A DNA stretch of 64,000 nt from Macrolepiota albuminosa (lineage: Eukaryota; Basidiomycota; Agaricomycetes; Agaricales; Agaricaceae), in the NCBI GenBank assembly GCA_027475525.1, contig JAMWFC010000049.1, forward strand, positions 2,960,947 to 3,024,946, in the 5' to 3' direction. Each line of letters begins with the position of its first letter. Within the stretch, counting starts at the first letter, position 1. Made by a program: the position numbers and the translations under genes. Under the pieces are notes generated by a model. That model was not told the origin of the DNA, made no database searches, and saw only the letters and a list, made by a program, of their open reading frames with translations. Positions 10,074 to 20,182 of the stretch are shown piece after piece.

Positions 10074-13000
10074 TCATAACCTCCTTTTTTTACTCCCTAT
10101 TGAATGCAATTGAGATTTTCCACGTTTTCGAGAATCAGCGTTTATAGTTTGATCGGCGTCATAATCAGTGAAGAGACTTTCCTCAGCATTGGGTGTGTTA
10201 GTGACAGCAACCTGTATGTTATTCAGAATCGAACTGAACTCCGTATTACCCAGTGTAGACCATGCATTATATTGATGTATTTCGTCTGTGCAACCAAAAT
10301 TAATATGGCCAGTATTATATTGTGAAATTGTCACATCATTTAATAATTCCAGGCGTCTTTTCTCATTACGAGCTTCTTCAGATAAAGGACACATTACTCT
10401 TTTAGATGAAAAATCACGCAAAATCAGGACTCCATTCAATGAGGATGCTCTTGAGAGCATAACATATGGTGCTTCTGTTCCTCGACAAGATTCTAAGTCT
10501 ACAATTACATGAGTCATTGTTTGTCCTTGAGCACGATGTGCTGTCATAGCAAATGCAGGAACAATAGGAACTTGTGTACGATGTATTGTTCGTGAAATGT
10601 GAGTATAATGATCAGTAAATTTCAATTTTACTGTGTCAGGTAAAATGGGATAATGACGTGGGGGAAGATTAGACATGGGTGTTGGATCAGCATCAGGAAT
10701 TTCAACAATGCAAGATTGTAGTATGCGGTGATTTGTAGGCCCAATGGTATAACGGATATGTCGCACAAACCCACGACTACCATTAACAATTCCCCCAGGC
10801 ACATCAAAATTTTGTGTGATCAAAATAGGCATATTTATGACCAACGGCACCCTACCCAAACGTTGTCTTGTTTGTCCTGAATGCAGCGTCAGCAATCGAT
10901 TTTGCAAATCTCCATCAATTAATTCATATGTCTCGCCTGAATCATTTAGACGACAATCCTGTGCATAATACCATTCCAATTGTTGGCCAGATCTTAGTGC
11001 AAATTCAGCGGCCATTTTTTCATTCAAAGCATCTTTTGTTGTGTTTGATGTAACAATAATTGGTGCAGACAACCAAATAGAATTATGTTTAATTTCACCA
11101 TCTTTTAATACCCGGCTGTTTAACAAAGTAATGTCAGACTGTGTGCAACGACCTTCTCTCAATTGTGACAGCAGTTCAACAAAACGTATATTCTCAGGAC
11201 CAGTTTGTCTGTGTTGTGTTCTCAAGATAACAACAATTTTGATTGACAGCCACAAAATTTTCCCAAACATGATGTCCTGGCCAGTTGATGTTTTCCCATA
11301 TTTAGTTGTGTCAATATATCCATACAAGCATTTTTCAACAACAGGAGGTAATTGAGCAAAATCCCCTGCAAAGATTACATTGATGTTTCCAAATGGTAGT
11401 GAATTTCCTTTTGCAGAGCAAAGGGCCCTGCTAATGAGACACAAAAATCGACAACTTAACATTGACACCTCATCAATAAAAAGAGTATCTACACCATCCC
11501 ACATTTTCATTAGCTCACTTGTTGATTTAGCATTTTTTCTGTCATTCATATTTATACACAATGCCGAATGTAACGTCATACCAGCCACATTTCTTGCAGC
11601 AATGCCCATATAAGAGCAAACTCGAAAACACCGAGATTTATTCTGACAGTAATAAAAGTCTCTTAATGCATTAATTACTTGAGTTTTTCCTGTACCAGCA
11701 GCACCACTTAAAAACATTCTCAAAGGTGACCATGCAGGACTTACTGGTTGCAGAAAATGTTCAGCAACAATGCGAAATGCTCTTTCTTGATCTTGGTTTA
11801 AATTCCATCGTGAAATGACAAGAGATAAATCTACATGTAAAGATACATCCTCAACAGCAATTACATTGTCAAAATGAGGTGGTATGTTAGTTATGATAGA
11901 TTCTGTTGGTACATCTTTATTTGCTGCTGGAATCATTGATGGCAGTGAAATATTATCTGGTAGACATGTAATTCCTTGTGCACTTTGCTTTGATTTTTCT
12001 TTTCGTAACTCAAAATCAGCCCGCCAAAGATTTTCTTGAGTCAAAGATCCATTGACCAATTCTTCCCCAGGCTGTGGCTCAGATGGCAGAGATGGCAAGT
12101 TATTACAAAGGTTAGATACAACAAATAAACCTCCTCTTTGTGCATTGTACAAACATGAGAGGACATCTTTTGCAGCTGCATCATTCTGATTTGAATGACA
12201 GTTTTGAATTCTATCAAGATGCATCAAGAAATTTCCATCCTGTTCAGCATAATGTTCATATACATTGTCATCAATTTGATCTTCATTAGACATGTAATTA
12301 GGAATAGTTTGTGGGGGACGAAGGCGGCGATTAGCCCAATCACTGTCTCGACTATCTTTACACTCATGTAAAATTTGCATGTTGTCTATAATTGCTTGGT
12401 TCTTTGGTGATATATTTCCATTTAACAAATGACGATTGAAGGCGTTGGACCAAGTTTCTGTTTTTTTGATTAGATCTGAAACAGACCGCCATGGTACAAA
12501 AATAATCAACATCAGACGATGAAAACGAATTCTAGAATAATCTTTGTCACGGCGAGGAATTCCAGGACCAATTGGCACAACAACATAACGACGATTTGGA
12601 TGTCGAATGACATGGCAATGACTCTCAACATCTGGATGTGAAGGCCTCAATTGAAAATGAGGCCTTGTTTTAGATGAATCTGATAATAATTTGTCCCCTT
12701 TAATCCTTATTTCTGATGAATGAAGCATGTTAATTTCTACTTCATCATCATTTTCATCAACAGAAATAATATGTTTTTTTGAAATGTGCATTTTGTCTAT
12801 TTGAGCAATAAAATCCCACAAACAAATATAGCTCAAACCAGAGCTTCTCATACAATAATCATCAATAATATTGGTTTTTTCAGGAATGATATGGTGGTCA
12901 TCAGATTCCAAATATACTTCATCATCTTGAGGATTTATTGGCGCCGTAAGTTCATCCTCAATATTTGAATCTTGAATGCAATTGTTATTACTATCCAAGT

Positions 13001-16000
13001 TATTTTGCATAGAATAGTTGGAAGTAGAAACATCTCGATTAAATGAACATGAACCCTCTAAAGCATAACATTCAGGGCTTGGACGAATTGCATCAAAATA
13101 TCGTTCAAATGATAACCAATAAAAGTGACGATATTCATGGCTGGAAATTTTTTCATCAAAACCCAAAAGAGAACTACAGACTTGCTGAGATGACAATTCC
13201 TGGTGTGATATCATTGAATGGGCACATTTTTGCAACATTTTTTTTGCACGTAGTTGAATGTCCTTCAGATCTGGATTAAAATCACCTATTTTATTTAATG
13301 CATGTTCTAATGCAGCAAAAGCTATATGTAATTTCAATTGGGATTTGGTAATGTAATCAGTAATGTAATGCAAAATTGCCTTGGCACTAGGTCCTGATCC
13401 AATGAATTTAATATCCATATTACATCTCATGGCTTTAATAATTGTTTCATTGTAATTATTGACCATTCCATTAAGGTGTCACAAATGGATTTCTCCTGTG
13501 ATAGGGTCAAAACTAGTGGTAGGGTTAACATTATCAACATCCAATTCAAACCGGCAATGCCTATCAGTTGGGGATTTGCTATACTTATAACAAGTAGGTC
13601 CATGTTTGTGAATTTGACATGATTGAACTACATTGTGAAGATCCATAAGCAGATTGTCAGGAGTTTCTTCTACCATTCCATTAAGTCCACGAACACTACA
13701 AGGATGAACGTGATTGGACACAATATCAGGCTTCGATTCAGGAGGCACTGGCACAGATGAGGAAATAACATCATCTAAAAATTGAATGATTCTCTTTTTT
13801 AAACTCTCACCACCATCCCTCAAAATTCGATCCTTGATTTCATTTGGATTAAGACCTCCATCAAGCCAAATTAATACGTGACAATGCAAAGAACCACGTC
13901 CTTGAGCCTCATCACAACCATAGTAGCCAGTAATACGGCCAAGTATACCACCCTCAGTGTCACAATTACTGGAATCATAACCCAATAAACATTCCACAAA
14001 TGCCTTCATATATAGGTGAAAAAATTGCACAGAGGAAACAGGATCACGTGCAACTAAAAAACTCTGCTCTCGAAATTTAGGAATTTCATCAGGCAAAAGT
14101 GCATCAATATTGATATCAAAGCCAGCCAGAAATTTGACAAGTGGATTGTAAACATCTGCTGGATTGATAGTGATAAAAAAACTTGGTATACCAAGATGCA
14201 TCATTAATCCACGAATTTCAGATCTCATGTTTTGACGTGCACTGGATGAGTTGGGAACATGACTTGTAATAACATTAACCTGTTTCATCAGGGCAAGAAC
14301 ACGCTGTTCTTCTGAATCCCAAGTTGAAGTGAAATTACCTTTTGCAATTTTTGCAGAGACCTGGTGAACAATATCTGGAGAAACCATTGCAAATTGAGAA
14401 GCAACCCTGTCAAAATCCTTTCTTCTGACTCTTAAACTTGTTTGCAACAAAATGGCATGTCTTTGCAATATACTAAAAGCAGTGAACATGAAGGAGTGAT
14501 GAAGTTGAAAGCGTCGATCATGTAGTTGCAGCAAATAATGAACATGGGCTTTAAAGGAAATAGGAATTTTTCTTTTCAGGTCTTGCAATCCACCTATCCC
14601 AAAGGGAAAAAGAGTGGGATATAACATGGGGAAAAGCAAAGGATTGCAGATATCTCTTGCTGGTTCAGCATGGTGTGGATACAGGAGATATGCTCCACCT
14701 TTTTTAAAAATATGTTGGAAAGCAGCAGCACGAAGTTCAGTACTTGAAGCGTTACAATCAATGTTAGTGACAACAATATTTTGAAAAGGAATTTCATTTG
14801 ATAAATTGTCTGTTGAATCATGATTGTCAACTAAATTATCATAACGAGATTCAAGAAATTGTTGACTCTCAGATGAGTGAATATGTTCAACATGAAACGG
14901 CAAAAAATCAATGTCATTTAAACAGTCAATTTGTTTATTATCAATATAAACAGAAGCATATAAAGGATTGTTCTTTTTTAACCATTTCAAAGCAGCTCGA
15001 ACCTTTTCAGCTCGAACTATTAAAGGTGATGCATGGTTTTTCAACCAATCAGACGTAGGTTTTTTTTGGCCAATAAAAATGATGCAAATGGGTGTGACAA
15101 TTTCTTCAATTGTAGGAGGCAACGTAGCTGCAACGATGCCTGGGTCTTGAGGAAAAATAATTGTGTGGCCTCTGACAGCATATTGTTTTCCAGGCACATT
15201 ACAATGGGCACTGTTTTCTTGTAATTGCACAATCCAAGCTTTGGCCCTGTTCAAACTAATTATTGATTCTTCAATGTGAGTTAAATCCTTCAGAACATTG
15301 GGAATTTGACCTAAATACAGTTGATTTGCAAGTGCAAATTTGGGCATATGGGATTTGCGAAGAGATTTAGAACACATGCTGCACAAATATAAACTAACTC
15401 CCTTGTCAGGTGTTTCAATTATTCCATCTGGGTCCAACAAGAAATCTTTGATGCAATCCTGTGTTGAGGGTAATAAAAAAGCATACTGATGCCTAAAATC
15501 CTTCACGATAACATGTTCATTGAAGCAAGGCAAAGATGATGATTCATTTGACAAAAATGTGTCTGGCTCACTCGAAACAAGAGAAGAAAAAGTAGAAAGA
15601 TTTAAAAATCGAAGAGGAGACAAGTCTAATGAATCGTAAGGGATGACACTCATTTTATTTAATGCAAGGAACCTAGCACATGCAGCACAAGTTTTTTGAC
15701 GGAGGGCATCACTAGATGTAGCTTTTTTGAATGAACTGACTAAAAAATCTTTGCGAGATTGGGACACCAACGAAGGCCAATTCTGTTTGGGATCCTCCCT
15801 ATAAACATTGTGAGCCATAGACTGATGGGAAGAAGTGATTTCTGACTCAAGTGGTAAATGTGAAGAAACAAAATGTTTTTGAAGGCTGACACGAAGAAGA
15901 AACAAAGCATCATCATCATTATAATCTATTCCCAAAATAGACAGAAGGTGACGTGCAGAATCAACAGTTAGACGAGATCCATATTCACGAACAATGTATG

Positions 16001-16616
16001 ATTGAATATCAACAGGAAGAATAACAGGAGAACCCCGAGAAGCTTCTTGACACATTGAAAGACATGCTGTATTCTGTTGAGAATAAACACATTGACCATG
16101 TAAAGTATGGTTCATGATGGTATTGACAATGGATGGACTATCACCAGCGGCAGAAATGCCATGTGCAGCTGCAAGCCACAAAGATTCAAATCGGGAGAAT
16201 CGACGAGACACAGTCAAGAATAAAAGCAACGGTTGGCTTGAATAAGTAATCAATTTTTTCAAGAAATTGATAAGTAATGGACGGCTATGTGGAAGACGAT
16301 CAAGACCCAATGCCTTACATATTAACCGAAGCTCAACAATAGATGTTGTAGAATCTTGAGCAAAAGTAATAACAGTCTCGAGCAAATTAATTTTCAACAA
16401 ACGTGGCAGCATTGATGACGGCCTTGCAGAGCAGTCGATTCCAGAGGACACTGCGCAAAGGCCATTTAACAAATGATGAATTAACAAATTCTGACAATCA
16501 ACAATCGTCCCTTGCTTTGAAAGTCCGTGAGATGCGAGAGTTTCATACAACACATCGACAGAAAAGGATGACAACGCAAATGACTTGGTGTCATTGACAG
16601 AAAATATAATATTCAT
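10074..16616 (-). pseudogene. Helitron Rep-helicase (Helitron-1), single in-frame TGA
   Basis: This is one 2180-codon frame from 16616 to 10074, interrupted only by TGA at 13479-13481. The upper part is the Helitron-like N-terminal and HUH Rep nuclease region, with the two-His motif SLHCHVLIW. The catalytic tyrosine pair (HYITDYITK) lies just past the stop, near 13360. The C-terminal part is a PIF1/RecD-type 5'-3' helicase with Walker A GAAGTGKTQ, Walker B FIDEVSM, GDFAQLPPV and a late MTAHRAQGQT motif. The protein nicks DNA at the element ends and unwinds it for rolling-circle transposition. Between GEIHL and HLNGMVNNYN the stop replaces the arginine expected in the family, consistent with CGA to TGA. 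Without the stop, both domains would be complete. Confidence 0.9.
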
Positions 16617-17624
16617 GATATTTGTAACAAATGTTATATTTGAATCAGAAGGAGTACACGGAAGGGATTGCCTAAGGGTACCAACAGAAGTCGAACAACA
16701 AGGTGATGGGAGAGAACCTAAAAAAGAATAAGCAACAATCGAAATGAAAGAGAAAACACACCAGGACCATGTGACGAGCGATCAAATACAGGGGGAACAA
16801 GAAATGAAACTTCATCAATCAAAGCGACAAAACCAACGAAAATTGAATGTTCGCGATATTGTGCGAACCAATCGAGACCGAGAGTGACAGAAGAAATGTC
16901 GGGCGAAATAAAGAACGAGACAAGGCATGAAAATGACGTGCGAGGATGGAACGACGTCACGAGAAGGACGCTTTCCTGAGTGGCAGGCGAAAGAGACCCA
17001 AGAGCTTGAAAAACTGCTGTGGGAAGAGTACTTCGATTGATGCGTGAATTAAAGATCACCGGGAACGGTGAAGATCCTAACAAGACGCTCATAGTCGGAG
17101 GAAGTGAACGAGAAAAAAGTCTATAAGTCATTCGATCTTTTAGGAAAAACCATAAATAGCGGAAAGATAGACAAAACAAACCGTAGAGAAACATACGAAA
17201 GACATGTTTCAAAAAAAAAGGGGACGAGGAGATGAAGCATGACCAGAAAAAAGAAATGATAGGGGTCGAAATGACGAGCAAAACAGAGACGGAAGATTGT
17301 GATGAAACCCCTTACGGCAATGACAACAATCTATTCAGGAAATATTGAACGCAAAAATCTCTACCTGATAGAAAATTGAAAGATGCTCCTACTAACGAGA
17401 GAGGAAAACTACAAATCCTTTCCATGATTGAAAAAGAAAGACAAGAGGAGAACAATAGGAGTCAAAATAAAAAAAGGATAGGGGTCGAGAGAGCGAGGCG
17501 GAAAACACTAGGATGAACGAAACAAGAACGGGAGTGGATCCGGTCATATAAGGGGAAAAAGGGGACAACACGTGATCAAAGGTGACACCTGAAAATTTCG
17601 CGACGGTCGTTGGCAGGGCATAGA
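16617..17624. other. 5' non-coding region of Helitron-1
   Basis: About 1 kb of purine-rich plus strand (pyrimidine-rich on the element strand). An open stretch on the minus strand at 16718-17281 is Phe/Ser/Leu-rich, as expected for translated CT-rich DNA, and I do not call it a gene. Confidence 0.5.
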
Positions 17625-17644
17625 CCCACTACTAAAGTAGCGGG
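17625..17644 (-). repeat. Terminal hairpin, candidate 5' end of Helitron-1
   Basis: CCCACTACT and AGTAGCGGG flank a 2-nt centre and pair along 9 bp with one G-T type mismatch. The outer half is the inverse of the motif at 3919-3929. It lies 1.0 kb upstream of the Rep-helicase start, where the 5' end is expected. Confidence 0.45.
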
Positions 17645-18081
17645 AACTTACTCCATTCTACTCTAGTACACTCACTCATACTTACTCAGTCCCTCATGGT
17701 GTTAGCTTGAGTTTCCGGCCTCCCCTCTCTCGGGAGGAGAAACCAGCGCTCGAGAACTCTCTAGGACTCAAGAAATACATTCTTCTCGCAAACACTCAGA
17801 TGCCCTTCTAAGTTTTACGATTACAACCTCAACAAATCCTCACATCAAATTCCTCAACTCGACCTCGCTCGTATCACATCTACAAGCTCAGAATTAATGC
17901 TGGGTCAATGGCGTTCTGTAGGCGCTTCATGTGCAAAGAAGTCAGCGCAGATAGTATACCAGACAGATATTGTTGGACCTAACTACCAAACTATCGTACC
18001 CACGTAAATACGAGTCAAGCAAGATATGATGAGTAGAAAAACTGATACAGGGATGTAAATAATCGTGAAGCGTTAAAATGT

Positions 18082-18780
18082 TCATGCAAGGCCACGCCAG
18101 CTTCCCCGTATTCGTCGTGCGAGCTGAATGTCGCGTGTCATAATTGTAACCCTCTTTGCATGGATGGCACACAGGTTCCTGACAAGGACAGACACATTGT
18201 CAATTCGATGCACCAAGAGGGATTATTTCAAGGCAACGCACGCGTCTTCGAATAAATGTACAAGAAAAGCCTCTGTTGCCTCCTGCAACGCCAACATTGC
18301 AGAGCTCTGCCACCGCAGGCTCGAAGTAGAATAATCATTCTCGTCTGTGGTCATGTCTAACGCGATTTCGCGAACCTATCAAACACGGTCATCTCCCGTG
18401 TCTGCCACTCTTGCATACCGAAACAAGAAAGGAAAAAAGAAAACGCACAACGCGAGAGAACGGCAGCCGGTTTATAAGTAGGTCTGTGCTTTTTTGGTAT
18501 TTTCTTATTTCGCGCAAAGCTACTGTCCCGGGGCGGAAGCGATGGGGCTTTTTGGGGGGAGGACCAGCTCCTGTAGGACGACGCTTTTTCAGTCTCCCAT
18601 GCCACGTCGTTCATAGCGTTGCGTACCTTGCCGAACGGCAGCAGAGGCAGGGCCAGCCGTTGAGGGCCGCGGAGGTCGGGCACCGGTACTCTTCCGCGCT
18701 GTGAGCTTGGTCCGCTTTGCTGCGGGGGTGGGGGGATCTGAGCCTGTGTGGGTCGCTTTTCGTTGGACAGTCGGAGCCAT
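18082..18780 (-). CDS. CENP-A: Centromeric histone H3 variant (CENP-A/Cse4), 168 aa, four exons
   Basis: CENP-A replaces H3 in centromeric nucleosomes and marks the site of kinetochore assembly. Exons on the minus strand: 18780-18627, 18570-18449, 18375-18242, 18178-18082. Introns of 56, 73 and 63 bp start GTACGC, GTGCGT, GTGCGT and end ACAG, ATAG, TCAG; all phases agree. The product has an H3-like tail ([16 protein letters not shown]), the alpha-N/alpha-1 region [20 protein letters not shown], a long loop 1 ([13 protein letters not shown]) followed by LRWQSSA, and ends [20 protein letters not shown] plus six residues. The extended loop 1, Trp in LRWQ and MTRD in place of MPKD separate it from canonical H3. 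No break was seen. Confidence 0.95.
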
Positions 18781-20040
18781 TGCAGGCAGATAGATGTAAT
18801 TGGCGACTCCGAAGAGAGAGAGAGTTCACTATCAATTCGAACTTGTTTGGTTCAATACAGACATGGTCCGTTCGTGAGAATCTTGTCACGATAGTGTCCT
18901 GATCAATGAGAAGCCTGGAATGTCGAATGTAAGCTGGTCGAAAAGCAAGGCTTATGAGATGGTAATCAAGCGGTCATATTAGATCAAGAAAGGTTCGACA
19001 GGTTCCTGCCATCTATGGGCGGATCCTTCACACCACTTTTTATTGTCATTCCGCACGAGACAAGAATGCAAGACAAAACAAAAGCACTCACGTACTAGCC
19101 ATTGATGCGAAATGTGGTATTTACTCTATGTAAAGTAGTCCGAAATGAAATTCAGACTGAACTTTATTATATTTCAACTCCACAAGTTCACAGAGTACGT
19201 GGGGCAAGAGCTACACTCACGCGCACTTTGTAAAAGTAGTGTATAATTTTTAATTGTTTTATTTGAATGAAAACTTAAAGTATTCACTCGAAATGGGCGC
19301 AAATAAGTATTACTACTAAAGCCCGAAGACAATCTGTGTGCTATTGGCCTAAGACGTCCACTCCCTGGGGACTCCGAGCCGTGGCAAGTCGATTGCTTGC
19401 CAGGCCTCCCGAAATCCTACTCCTTTTATACTCCTTCTTTTACGCACGGACCAGCGCGCATTCGCGTGGTAACGAGGTTGTTCGTGGTGTATTGCGTGCT
19501 CGGTGACCCGGCATAGCTGGTGGCCGGGTCTGGGCACCAGGTGGTCGTATTTCCAATCCCTGCTCTGAGGCTAATCTTTTCCTGTCGATCACACAGGCCA
19601 TTCCTTCTTCCTTCCCCTTTATTCATCCCCAGTCTTCCTCCTTCCTTCCAACTCTTCTTCCTGGCTGTCTCCTTAGTCTGGGCTTGTGGGAGGGCGTGGT
19701 GTGAGCTTTGCAGACGTGAGTGTAATGAGTCTTGTATTTGGGACGACGGATTGATGGGCGCAACTGATTATCAAGTTTGATGGGAGTTGATCTCAGTGCT
19801 TATGCCAAGATCTTTGCTCTTGCCGAGCCTAGCCACCCATCGGCTGTTGTCATGCCATCAGTTGTTGATTGCAATCTCCTGTGCGCGTTTACTGCTCTGG
19901 CTGGCTGACAAGTTGCCCTTTTTATGGGTTGGGGTTGGTTCTTTTGGTGAGCTCTGTCCTGAGTCTACAGTTTTTGACTCTTATGCTTACAGTTTCAGCG
20001 CGAATTAGAATATATTTGGGACTTTTTGTGCTCTGTTTGT
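18781..20040. other. Intergenic region upstream of CENP-A
   Basis: The CENP-A promoter should lie in its first few hundred bases, but I cannot point to a defensible element. Several 60-95-codon open stretches exist on both strands without family resemblance or codon structure, and I leave them out. Confidence 0.4.
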
Positions 20041-20182
20041 CTGCCTCGAGTGAGGCAGACATATCACCATCGACCGATCATTTTCGTTTCTTTATAAGTT
20101 TGGCCCCACTGGACGTGGTTGTGTTGGTTTTAGTTTTATTGAATGTCCAGGTATAGTGATATGTCTGCCTCACTCGAGGCAG
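20041..20182. repeat. 27-bp perfect inverted repeat with 88-bp loop, possible SINE or MITE end
   Basis: Arms at 20041-20067 and 20156-20182 are exact reverse complements; each contains its own short palindrome around CTCGAG. Just right of the second arm, the minus strand reads GTTCAAAAC (20195-20203), which fits the pol III B-box consensus. That hints at a tRNA-derived SINE or fold-back element, but no convincing A box was found. Confidence 0.5.

Larger units (their letters stand above)
3898..17644 (-). mobile_element. Candidate large Helitron/Helentron (Helitron-1) with captured gene pieces
   Basis: The element is defined by its Rep-helicase gene (16616 to 10074, minus strand) and by proposed ends. 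At the right end a near-perfect hairpin (17625-17644) carries AAAGTAGCGGG. Near the left end the inverse, CCCGCTACTTT, occurs at 3919-3929, next to a GC-rich palindrome. Helentron/Helitron2 elements have such asymmetric terminal inverted repeats, a 3' hairpin and insertion at TT. Here the flanks read A|A on plus, which is T|T on the element strand. Between helicase and left end lie fragments of unrelated genes in both orientations, as expected for Helitron gene capture. The Rep-helicase is certain; the outer limits are inference from an 11-bp match. Confidence 0.45.

Noticed and set aside
16718..17281. 187-codon open stretch on the minus strand upstream of Rep-helicase
   Set aside because: It is translated CT-rich DNA (Phe/Ser/Leu-rich) with no motif or splice support.
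19349..20008. Short open stretches on both strands between CENP-A and the gypsy remnant
   Set aside because: All under 100 codons, overlapping on both strands, without recognisable domains.
19000..20170. Left LTR of the minus-strand gypsy
   Set aside because: No stretch here resembles the LTR at 32865-41164 or 60675-61745, so I do not annotate one.
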